Assembly (NCBI GenBank): GCA_947650365.1 | Contig: OX393551.1 | Span: 90,308,697 to 90,372,696, forward strand | Length of the DNA stretch: 64,000 bases | Direction of reading: 5' to 3' | Source: Chamaelirium japonicum | Lineage: Eukaryota; Streptophyta; Magnoliopsida; Liliales; Melanthiaceae | Part shown: piece after piece, positions 51,166-62,691 of the stretch | Numbering within the stretch: position 1 is the first letter of the stretch | Layout of the letters: every line of letters starts with the position of its first letter | Notes under the pieces: generated by a model | Told to the model about the DNA's origin: nothing | The model's database searches: none | Seen by the model: the letters and a program-made list of their open reading frames with translations, nothing else | Made by a program: the position numbers and the translations under genes

Positions 51166-52341
51166 ATCCATTCTAATTCATTCGTACGACTCATTCTAAT
51201 TCATTCGTACGATCCATTCTAATTCATTCGTATTCTAATTCATTTGCACGATCCATTCAAATTCATTCATACAATCCATTCTAATTCTTTTGCACGAATG
51301 TATCCTTTCTAATTCATTCGTACGATCCAAATTCATTTATCCGTACGATCAATTCTATTTCATTCGTACGATCCATTCTTATCATACGATCCATTCTAAT
51401 TCAATCAATTCTAATTCATTCGTACGATCCATTCTAATTCATTTGTACGATCCATTCTATTTCATTCGTACGATCCATTCTAATTCTTTTGCACGAATGT
51501 ATCCGTTCTAATTCATTCTAATTCAATCCATTCTTACTCATTCATACGATCCATTCTAATTCATTCGTACGATCCAATCTAATTCATTCGTACGATCCAT
51601 TCTAATTCATTCGCATAATCTATTCTAATTCATTCGTACGATCCATTCTAATTCATTCGCACGATCCATTCGCATTCACTCAAACGATCCATTCTAATTC
51701 ATTCATATGATCCATTCTAATTCATTCGCACGAATGTATCCATTCTAATTCATTCGTATGATCCATTCTAATTCATTCGTACAATCCATTCTAATTCATT
51801 CACACGATCCATTCTAATTCATTCATACGATCCATTCTATTTCATTCGTACGATCCATTCTTACTCATTCGTACGATCCATTCTTACTCATTCGTACGAT
51901 CCATTCTAATTCATTCGTACGTCCCATTCTAATTCATTCGTACGATCCATTCTAATTCATTCGCACGATCCATTCTAATTCATTCGCACGATCCATTCTA
52001 ATTCATTCATACGATCCATTCTAATTCATTCGTATGATCCATTCTAATTCATTCGTACTATCCATTCTAATTCATTCATACGATCCATTCTAATTCCTTC
52101 GTACGATCCATTCCAATTCATTCGTACGATCCATTCTAATCCATTCGCACGATCCATTCTAATTCATGCATACGATCCATTCTATTTCATTCGTACGATC
52201 CATTCTTACTCATTCGTACGATCTATTCTAATTCATTTGCACGAAGGTATCCATTCTAATTCATTCGTACTATCCATTCTAATTCCTTCGTACGATCCAT
52301 TCTAATTCCTTCGTACGATCCATTCTATTTCATTCATACGA
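51166..52341 (-). repeat. Reverse-phase block
   Basis: Counterpart of 13,765-14,790, then unrelated order from about 52,205. Ends at the CATACGATCGTATG palindrome. Confidence 0.92.
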
Positions 52342-52761
52342 TCGTATGAATGAATTAGAATGGATCATATGAATGAAATAGAATGGATCGTACTAATGAA
52401 TTAGAATGGATCGTGCGAATGAATTAGAATGGATCGTACGAATGAATTAAAATGGATCGTACGAAGGAATTAGAATGGATCGTACGAAGGAATTAGAATG
52501 GATAGTACGAATGAATTAGAATGGATACCTTCGTGCAAATGAATTAGAATGGATCGTACGAATGAGTAAGAATGGATCGTACGAATGAAATAGAATGGAT
52601 CGTATGCATGAATTAGAATGGATCGTGCGAATGAATTAGAATGGATCGTACGAATGACTTAGAATGGATCGTACGAAGGAATTAGAATGGATCGTATGAA
52701 TGAATTAGAATGGATCGTGCGAATGAATTAGAATGGATCGTACGAATGAAATAGAATGGAT
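52342..52761 (+). repeat. Forward-phase block
   Basis: Includes the GATAGTACG - GATACCTTCG - GTAAGAATGG - GAAATAG series also found at 4,570-4,690 and 58,600-58,700. Ends in J2. Confidence 0.91.
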
Positions 52762-53290
52762 TCGCACGAATGTATCCATTCTAATTCATTCATACGATCC
52801 ATTCTAATTCATTCATACGATCCATTCTATTTCATTCGTACGATCCATTCTTACTCATTCGTACGATCCATTCTAATTCATTTGCACGAAGGTATCCATT
52901 CTAATTCATTCGTACTATCCATTCTAATTCCTTCGTACGATCCATTCTAATTCATTCATACGATCTATTCTAATTCATTCGCACGAATGTATCCATTCTA
53001 ATTCATTCGTACGATCCATTCTAATTCATTCATACGATCCATTCTAATTCTACGATCCATTCTTACTCATTCGTATTATCCATTTCAATTCATTCACACG
53101 AATGTATCAACTCTAATTCATTCGTACGATTCATTCTAATTCAATCCATTCTAATTCATTCGTACGATCCATTCTAATTCATTCGTACGATCCATTCTAA
53201 TTCATTCATACGATCCATTCTAATTCATTCGTACGATCCATTCTAATCCATTCTAATTCATTTGCACGAAGGTATCCATTCTAATTCATT
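52762..53290 (-). repeat. Reverse-phase block
   Basis: Includes the AATTCTACGATCC irregular unit near 53,045. Ends at CGTACTATTCGTGCG. A 64-codon plus-strand frame at 52,756 is a repeat shadow. Confidence 0.91.
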
Positions 53291-53970
53291 CGTACTATTC
53301 GTGCGAATGAATTAGAATGGATCATACGGTTGAGTAAGAATGGATTGTACGAATGAAATAGAATAGATCGTACGAATGAATTAGAATGGATCATGCTAAT
53401 GAATTAGAATTGATCGTACGAATGAATTAGAATAGATTGTGCGAATGAATTAAAATGGATACATTCGTGCAAATGGATTAGAATGGATCGTATGAATGAA
53501 TTAGAATGGATCGTATGAATTAGAATGGATCGTATGAATGAATTAGAATGGATCGTATGAATGAAATAGAATGGATCATACGAATGAATTAGAATGGATC
53601 GTGCGAATGAATTAGAATGGATCGTGCGAATGAGTAAGAATGGATCGTACGAATGAAATAGAATGGATCGTATGAATGAATTAGATTGGATCGTATTAAT
53701 GAATTAGAATGGATCGTACGAATGAATTAGAATAGATCGTACGAATGAATTAGAATGGATACGAATGGATCGTATGAATGAATTAGAATGGATCGTACGA
53801 ATGTATTAGAATGGATCGTACGAATGAATTAGAATGGATTGAATTAGAATAAATCGTATGAATGAATTAGAATGAATCATACCGTACGAATGAATTAGAA
53901 TGGATCATATGAATGAATTAGAATGGATCGTATGAATGAATTAGAATGGATCGTACGAATGAATTAGAAT
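53291..53970 (+). repeat. Forward-phase block
   Basis: Carries CATGCTAATG near 53,392. Exits at AGAATGTATCCATTC, with no J1 or J2 core. Confidence 0.91.
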
Positions 53971-54780
53971 GTATCCATTCTAATTCATTCATACGATCCA
54001 TTCTAATTCATTCGTATGATCTATTCTAATTCATTCGCATGATCCATTCTAATTCCTTCGTACGATCCATTTTAATTCATTCGCACGATCTATTCTAATT
54101 CATTCATACGATCCATTCTAATTCATTCGTACGATCCATTCTAATTTCTTCGTATGATCTATTCTAATTTCTTCGTACGATTCATTCTAATTCATTCGCA
54201 CGATCCATTCTAATTCATTCGTACGATCCATTCTAATTCATTCGTACGATCCATTCTAATTCATTCGGACGATCCATTCTAATTCATTCTAACAATCTAT
54301 TCTAATTCATTCGTACGATCCATTCTAATTCATTCGCACGATCCATTCTAATTCATTCGCACAATCTATTCTAATTCATTCATACGATCCATTCTAATTC
54401 ATTCGCACGATCCATTCTAATTCATTCATACGATCCATTCTATTTCATTCGTACGATCCATTCTAATTCATTCGTACGATCCATTCTAATTCATTCGTAC
54501 GATCCATTCTAATTCATTCGCACAATCTATTCTAATTCATTCGTACGATCCATTCTAATTCATTCGCACGATCCATTCTAATTCATTCATACGATCCATT
54601 CTATTTCATTCGTACGATCCATTCTTACTCATTCGTACGATCCATTCTAATTCATTTGCACGAAGGTATCCATTCTAATTCATTCGTACTATCCATTCTA
54701 AATCCTTCGTACGACCCATTCTAATTCATTCGTATTCTAATTCATACGCACGATCCATTCTAATTCATTCATACAATCCA
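53971..54780 (-). repeat. Reverse-phase block
   Basis: Regular array. Ends at ACAATCCAATGAATTAG. Confidence 0.91.
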
Positions 54781-55708
54781 ATGAATTAGAATGGATCGTA
54801 CGAATGAATGAGAATGGATCGTACGAATAAATTAGAATAGATTGTGCGAATGAATTAGAATGGATCGTATGAATGAATTAGAATGGATCGTAAGAATGAA
54901 TTAGAATGGATCGTATGAATGAATTAGAATGGATCGTGCGAATGAATTATAATGGATCGTACGAAGGAATTAGAATAGATCATACGAAGAAATTAGAAAG
55001 GATCGTACGAATGAATTAGAATGGATCGTATGAATGAATTAGAATGGATCGTGCGAATGAATTAAAATGGATCGTACGAAGGAATTAGAATGGATCATGC
55101 GAATGAATTAGAATAGATCATACGAATGAATTAGAATGGATCGTACGAATGAATTAGAATAGATACATTCGTGCAAAAGAATTAGAATGCATTGTATGAA
55201 TGAATTAGAATGGATCATTTGAGTGAATGCGAATGGATAGTACGAATGAATTAGAATGGATCGTACGAATCAATTAGAATGGATTGTACGAATAAAATAG
55301 ATTGGATCGTATGAATGAATTAGAATGGATCGTTTGAGTGAATGCGAATGGATCGTGCGAATGAATTAGAATGGATTGTACGAATGAAATAGAATGGATC
55401 GTATGAATGAATTAGAATGGATTGAATTAGAATGAATTGTACGAATGAATTAGAATGAATCATACCGTACGAATGAATTAGAATGGATCGTACGAATGAA
55501 TTAGAATGGATCGTACGAATGAATTAGAATGGATCGTATGAATGAATTAGAATGGATCGTGCGAATGAATTAGAATGGATCGTACGAATGAATTAGAATA
55601 GATTGTGCGAATGAATAAGAATAGATCATACGAAAAAATTAGAATGGATCGTACGAACGAATTAGAATAGATCGTATGAATGAATTAAAATGGATACATT
55701 CGTGCGAA
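54781..55708 (+). repeat. Forward-phase block
   Basis: Contains GAGTGAATGCG tags near 55,214 and 55,336. Ends in J3. Confidence 0.91.
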
Positions 55709-56077
55709 TCCATTCTATTTCATTCGTACGATCCATTCTAATTCATTCGCACGATCCATTCTTACTCATTCGTACATCCATTCTAATTCATTCGTACGAT
55801 CCATTCTAATTCATTCGTACGATCCATTCTAATTCAATCCATGCGAATGAATACGAATGGATTAGAATGGATCGTACGAATGAATTAGATTGGATCCTAC
55901 GAATGAATTAGAATAGATTGTGCGAATGAATTAGAATGGATCTGGATCGTGTATCCATTCTAATTCATTCGTACGACCCATTCTAATTCATTCGTACGAT
56001 CCATTCTAATTCATTTGCACGATCCATTCTAATTCATTTGCACGATCCATTCTAATTCATTCATACAATCCATTCTA
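55709..56077. repeat. Short alternating blocks
   Basis: Reverse 55709-55841, forward 55842-55941, J1, reverse 55953-56077. The last exit is CCATTCTAATGG. Confidence 0.9.
55942..55952 (+). other. J1 switch core
   Basis: Has the AATAGATTGTGCG / GTACGACCC flanks, in a zone of short blocks. Confidence 0.92.
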
Positions 56078-56815
56078 ATGGATCGCGCGAATGAATTAGA
56101 ATGGATCGTACGAATGAATTGGAATGGATACATTCGTGCGAATGAATTAGAATGGATCGTGCGAATGAATTAGAATGGTTCGTACGAATGAATTAGAATG
56201 GGTCGTACGAATGATGGATCGTACGAATGAGTAAGAATGGATCGCACGAATGAGTAAGAATGGATTGTACGAATGAAATAGAATGGATCGTATGAATGAA
56301 TTAGAATGGATCGTGCGAATGAATTAGAATGGATTGTACGAATGAATTAGAATGGATCGTACGAATGAATTAGAATGGATACATTCATGCGAATGAATGC
56401 GAATGGATCGTGCGAATGAATTAGAATGGATTGTACGAATGAATTAGAATGGATCGTACGAATGAATTAGAATGGATATATTCGCACGAATTAGAATGAA
56501 TTAGAATGGATCGTACGAATGAGTAAGAATGGATCGTACGAATGAAATAGAATGGATCGTATGAATGAATTAGAATGGATCGTACGAATGAATTAGAATG
56601 GATCGTACGAATGAATTAGAATGGATTGTACGAATGAATTAGAATGGATCGTACGAATGAAATAGAATGGATCGTACGAATGAAATAGAATGGATCGTAC
56701 GAATGAAATAGAATGGATCGTACGAATGAATTAGAATGGATTGTACGAATGAATTAGAATGGATACCTTCGTGCAAATGAATTAGAATGGATCGTACGAA
56801 TGAAATAGAATGGAT
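56078..56815 (+). repeat. Forward-phase block
   Basis: Contains a rare GATCGCGCG monomer near 56,083. Ends in J2. A 64-codon minus-strand frame at 56,639 is a repeat shadow. Confidence 0.91.
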
Positions 56816-58171
56816 TCGCACGAATGTATCCATTCTAATTCATTCATACGATCCATTCTAATTCATTCGTACGATCCATTCTAATGATTCGTACGAATGA
56901 ATTAGAATGGATCGTACGAATGAATTAGAATGGATCGTACGAAGGAATTAGGATGGATCGTACGAAGGAATTAGAATGGATAGTACGAATGAATTAGATT
57001 GGATCTTACGAATGAATTAGAATGGATCGTGCGAATGAATTAGAATGGATCGTACGAATGAATTAGAATGGATCGTACGAAGGAATTAGAATGGATCGTA
57101 CGAATGAATTAGAAAGGATACATTCGAATTCATTCGTACGATCCATTCTAATTCCTTCGTACGATCCATATTCTAATTCATTCGCACGATCCATTCTAAT
57201 TCATTCATACGATCCATTCTAATTTATTCGCACGATCCATTCTAATTCATTCGTACGATCCATTCTAATTCATTCGCACAATCTATTCTAATTCATTCGA
57301 ACGATCCATTCTAATTCATTCGCACGATCCATTCTAATTCATTCATACGATCCATTCTATTTCATTCGTACGAAGGAATTAGAAAGGATCGTACGAATGA
57401 ATTAGAACGGATCGTGCGAATGAATTAGAATATAGATCGTACGAATGAATTAGAATGGATCGTACGAATGAATTCGAATGTATCCTTTCTAATTCATTCG
57501 TACGATCCATTCTAATTCATTCGTACGATCCTTTCTAATTCCTTCGTATGAATGAAATAGAATGGATCTTATGAATGAATTAGAATGGATCGTGCGAATG
57601 AATTAGAATGGATCGTTCGAATGAATTAGAATAGATTGTGTGAATGAATTAGAATGGATCGTACGAATGAATTAGAATGGATCGTGCGAATAAATTAGAA
57701 TGGATCGTATGAATAAATTAGAATGGATCGTGTGAATGAATTAGAATATGGATCGTACGAAGGAATTAGAATGGATCGTACGAATGAATTCGAATGTATC
57801 CTTTCTAATTCATTCGTACGATCCATTCTAATTCATTCGTACGATCCATTCTAATTCATTCGTACGATCCATTCTAACTCATTCGCACGATCCATTCTAA
57901 TTCATTCGCACGATCCTACGAATGAATTAGAATAGATTGTGCGAATGAATTAGAATGGATCTGGATCATGTATCCATTCTAACTCATTCGTACGATCCAG
58001 ATCCATTCTAATTCATTCGCACAATCTATTCAAATTCATTCGTAGGATCGTGCGAATGAATTAGAATGGATCGTGCGAATGAGTTAGAATGGATCATACG
58101 AATGAATTAGAAAGGATCGTACGAATGAATTAGAATGGATCATACGAATGAATTAGAAAGGATACATTTGA
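56816..58171. repeat. Fast-switching zone
   Basis: Ten blocks in 1.36 kb. Reverse to 56892, forward to 57126, reverse to 57369, forward to 57475, reverse to 57547, forward to 57790, reverse to 57916, forward to 57960 then J1, reverse to 58046, forward to 58171. Several switches use GAATTCG or CGAATTC, uncommon elsewhere. Confidence 0.88.
57961..57971 (+). other. J1 switch core, variant
   Basis: CTGGATCATGT (a CpG transition). Preceded by a 44-bp forward island like the one at 24111. A stray GATCCAGATCC follows at about 57,994 inside reverse array. Confidence 0.88.
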
Positions 58172-58539
58172 ATTCATTCGTACGATCCATTCGAATTCCT
58201 TAGTACGATCCATATTCTAATTCATTCGCACGATCCATTCTAATTCATTCGTACGATTCATTCTAATTCAATCCATTCTAATTCATTCGTACGATCCATT
58301 CTAATTCATTCGTACGATCCATTCTAATTCATTCTAATTCAATCGCACAATCCATTCTAATTCATTCGTACGAAGGTATCCATTCTAATTCATTCGTACT
58401 ATCCATTCTAATTCCTTCGTACGATCCATTCTAATTCCTTCGTACGATCCATTCTAATTCATTCGCACGATCCATTCTAATTCATTCGTACGATCCATTC
58501 TATTTCATTCATACGATCCATTCTAATTCATTCATACGA
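58172..58539 (-). repeat. Reverse-phase block
   Basis: Opens at TTTGAATTCATTCG and ends at CATACGATCGTATG. Confidence 0.91.
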
Positions 58540-59692
58540 TCGTATGAATGAAATAGAATGGATCGTATGAAGGAATTAGAATGGATCGTACGAAGGAATT
58601 AGAATGGATAGTACAAATGAATTAGAATAGATACCTTCGTGCAAATGAATTAGAATGGATCGTACGAATGAGTAAGAATGGATCATACGAATGAAATAGA
58701 ATGGATCGTATGCATGAATTAGAATGGATCGTGCGAATGAATTAGAATGGATCGTACGAATGAATTAGAATGGATCGTACGAAGGAATTAGAATGGATCG
58801 TATGAATGAATTAGAATGGATAGTACGAGTGAATTAGAATGGATCGTACGAATGAATTAGAATGGATCGTATGAATGAATTAGAATGGATCGTGCGAATG
58901 AATTAGAATGGATCGTACGAATGAATTAGAATGGGTCGTACGGATGAATTAGAATGGATCGTACGAATGAGTAAGAATGGATCGTACGAATGAGTAAGAA
59001 TGGATCGTACGAATGAAATAGACTGGATCGTATGAATGAATTAGAATGGATCGTGCGAATGAATTAGAATGGATTGTACGAATGAATTAGAATGGATCGT
59101 ACGAATGAATTAGAATGGATACATTCGTGCGAATGAATTAGAATGGATCATATGAATGAATTATAATGGATTGTTTGAGTGAATGCGAATGGATCGTGCG
59201 AATGAATTAGAATGGATCGTACGAATGAATTAGAATAGATTGTGCGAGTGAATTAGAATGGATCGTACGAATGAATTAGATTGGATCGTACGAATGAATT
59301 AGAATGGATCGTACGAATGAGTAAGAATGGATTGAATTAGAATGAATTAGAATGGATACATTCGTGCAAAAGAATTAGAATGGATCGTACGAATGAAATA
59401 GAATGGATCGTACGAATGAATTAGAATGGATCGTACGAATGAATTAGAATGGATTGAATTAGAATGGATCGTACGATAAGAATGGATCATACAAATGAAA
59501 TAGAATAGATCGTACGGATAAATAAATTTGGATTGTACGAATGAATTAGAAAGGATACATTCGTGCAAAAGAATTAGAATGGATTGTATGAATGAATTAG
59601 AATGGATCGTGCGAATGAATTAGAATGCGAATGAATTAGAATGGATCGTACGAATGAATTAGAATGGGTCGTACGAATGAATTAGAATGGAT
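58540..59692 (+). repeat. Forward-phase block
   Basis: From about 59,410 this is composite copy 3, with 15-bp, CGATAAGAATGG and GGATAAATAAATTTGG units. A 73-codon minus-strand frame at 59,347 is a repeat shadow. Confidence 0.92.
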
Positions 59693-59703
59693 ACACGATC
59701 CAG
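59693..59703 (-). other. J1 switch core, inverted
   Basis: Copy-3 counterpart of 38163. It lies within 10 bp of the midpoint of the flanking GGATAAATAAATTTGG / CCAAATTCATTTATCC tags. Confidence 0.92.
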
Positions 59704-60926
59704 ATCCATTCTAATTCATTCGTACGATCCATTCTAATTCAATCGCATGATCCATTCTAATTCATTAATACGATCCAATCTAATTCATTCATACGATCTA
59801 TTCTAATTCATTCGCACGAATATATCCTTTCTAATTCATTCGTACGATCCAAATTCATTTATCCGTACGATCTATTCTATTTCATTCGTATGATCCATTC
59901 TTATCGTACGATCCATTCTAATTCAATCCAGTCTAATTCATTCGTACGATCCATTCTAATTCATTCGTACGATCCATTCTATTTCATTCGTACGATCCAT
60001 TCTAATTCATTCGCACGATCCATTCTAATTCATTCATACGATCCATTCGTACAACCCATTCTAATTCATTCGTACGATCCATTCTAATTCATTCATACGA
60101 TCCATTCTATTTCATTCGTACGATCCATTCTTACTCATTCGTACGATCAATTCTAATTCATTAGCATGATCCATTCTAATTCATTCGTACGATCTATTCT
60201 ATTTCATTCGTACAATCCATTCTTACTCAATCGTACGATCCATTCTAATTCATACGATCCATTCTAATTCATTCGCACGAATGTATTCATTCCAATTCAT
60301 TCGTACGATCCATTCTAATTCATTCGCACAATCTATTCTAATTCATTCGTACGATCAATTCTAATTTATTAGCATGGTCCATTCTAATTCATTCGTACGA
60401 TCTATTCTATTTCATTCATACAATCCATTCTTACTCAATCGTATGATCCATTCTAATCCATTCGCACAATCTATTCTAATTCATTCGTACGATCCATTCT
60501 ATTTCATTCGTACGATCCATTCTAATTCATACGATCGATTCTATTTTATTCATTCGATCCCTTTTACTTCATTCGCACGATCTATTCTAATTCATTCGCA
60601 CTATCCTATCTAATTCATTCGTACTATCCATTCTAATTCCTTCGTACGATCCATTCTAATTCCTTCGTACGATCCATTCTAATTCATTCGCACGATCCAT
60701 TCTAATTCATTCGTACGATCCATTCTAATTCATTCATACGATCCATTCTGATTCATTCATACGATCCATTCTAATTCATTCGTACGATCCATTCTAATTC
60801 ATTCGTACGATTCATTCTAATTTAATCCATTCTAATTCATTCGTACGATCCATTCTTACTTATTCGTACGATCCATTCTAATTCATTCATACGATCCATT
60901 CTAATTCATTCCTACTATCCATACTA
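59704..60926 (-). repeat. Reverse-phase block
   Basis: Counterpart of 38,174-39,396, same length (1,223 bp). Ends at CCATACTAATGG. Confidence 0.92.
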
Positions 60927-62086
60927 ATGGATCGTACGAATGAATTAGAATAGATCGTACGAATGAATTAGAATGAATCATGCTAATGAATTAGAATAGA
61001 TCGTACGAATGAATTAGAATGGATCGTACGAAGGAATTAGAATGCATCGTACGAATGAATTAGAATAGATCGTACGAATGAATTAGAATGGATTGAATTA
61101 GAATGAATCGTACGAATGAATTAGAATGAATCATACCGTACGAATGAATTAGAATGGATCATACGAATGAAATAGAATGGATCGTATGAATGAATTAGAA
61201 TGGATCGTGCGAATGAATTAGAATGGATCGTACGAATGAATTAGAATAGATCGTACGAATGAATTAGAATGGATCATGCTAATGAATTAGAATTGATCAT
61301 ACGAATGAATTAGAATAGATTGTGCGAATGAATTAGAATGGATCGTACGAATGAATTGGAATGGATACATTCGTTCGAATGAATTAGAATGGATCGTATG
61401 AATGAATTAGAGTGGATACATTCGTACAAATGAATTAGGATGGATCGTATGAATGAATTAGAGTGGATACATTCGTACGATTTAATTAGAATAGATTGTG
61501 CGAATGAATTAGAATGGATCGTACGAATGAATTAGAATGGATCGTACGAATGAATTAGAATGGATCGTACGGATGAATTAGAATGGATCGTGCGAATGAA
61601 TTAGAATGGATCGTACGAATGAAATAGAATGGATCGTATGAATGAATTAGAATGGATCGTGCGAATGAATTAGAATGGATCGTACGAATGAATTAGAATA
61701 GATCGTACGAATGAATTAGAATGGATCATGCTAATGAATTAGAATTGATCGTACGAATGAATTAGAATAGATTGTGCGAATGAATTAGAATGGATCGTAC
61801 GAATGAATTGGAATGGATACATTCATGCGAATGAATTAGAATGGATCGTATGAATGAATTAGAGTGGATACATTCGTACAAATGAATTAGGATGGATCGT
61901 ATGAATGAATTAGAGTGGATACATTCGTCCGAATGAATTAGAATAGATTGTGCGAATGAATTAGAATGGATCGTACGAATGAATTAGAATGGATCGTACG
62001 AATGAATTAGAATGGATCGTATGAATGAATTAGAATGGATCGTGCGAATGAATTAGAATGGATCGTACGAATGAAATAGAATGGAT
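60927..62086 (+). repeat. Forward-phase block with a 462-bp tandem duplication
   Basis: CATGCTAATG blocks at 61275 and 61737. Ends in J2. Confidence 0.92.
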
Positions 62087-62691
62087 TCGCACGAATGTAT
62101 CCATTCTAATTCATTCGTACGATCCATTCTAATTCATTCGCACGATCCATTCTAATTCATTCGCACGAATGTATCCATTCTAATTCATTCGTATGATCCA
62201 TTCTAATTCATTCATGCGAATGAATTAGAATGGATACATTCGTGCGAATGAATTAGAATGGATCGTGCGAATGAATTAGAATGGATCGTACGAATGAACT
62301 AGAATGGATACATTCGTGCGAATCCATTCTATTTCATTCGTACGATCCATTCTAATTCATTCGCACGATCCATTCTAATTCATTCATACGATCCATTCTA
62401 TTTCATTCGTATGATCCATTCTAATTCATTAGTACGGTATGATTCATTCTAATTCATTCGTACGATTCATTCTAATTCAATCAATTCTAATTCATTCGTA
62501 CGATCCATTCTAATTCATTCGTATGATCCATTCTAATTCCTTCGTACGATCCATTCTAATTCATTCGTACGATCCATTCTAATTCATTCGCACGATCCAT
62601 TGAATTAGAATGGATACATTCGTGCGAATCCACTCTATTTCATTCGTACGATCCATTCTAATTCATTCGCACGATCCATTCTAATTCATTC
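62087..62691. repeat. Short alternating blocks
   Basis: Reverse 62087-62215, forward 62216-62321, reverse 62322-62691 with a forward island at 62601-62627. The last hinge is a 26-bp palindrome centred on TTCGAA at 62691/62692. Confidence 0.9.

Larger units (their letters stand above)
37336..52205 (+). repeat. Composite module, copy 2
   Basis: Same-strand copy of 1-14,790. J1 cores sit at 37356, 38163, 41457, 43697, 45662, 47891 and 51155. The 38163 core is absent from copy 1 because of its deletion. Copy 2 lacks about 51 bp near 38,060-38,080 that copies 1 and 3 both have (a GGATACATTCGTGC AAAAG monomer pair). The sequences diverge after about 52,205, where TCTTACTC follows in place of TCTAATTC. 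Confidence 0.92.
59410..62214 (+). repeat. Composite module, copy 3 (partial)
   Basis: Matches 37,940-40,735 and 600-3,312 block for block at an offset of about 21.53 kb from copy 2. It has the J1 core at 59693, the CCATACTAATGG hinge at 60926 and the paired CATGCTAATG blocks at 61275 and 61737. It retains both segments that copy 1 or copy 2 has lost, so it best represents the unbroken form. The match stops at ATTCATGCGAATG near 62,214. Confidence 0.88.

Noticed and set aside
57991-58003. An extra J1 core at GATCCAGATCC
   Set aside because: It lies inside reverse array on both sides and lacks the ACAC half of the core, so it is a fragment rather than a switch.
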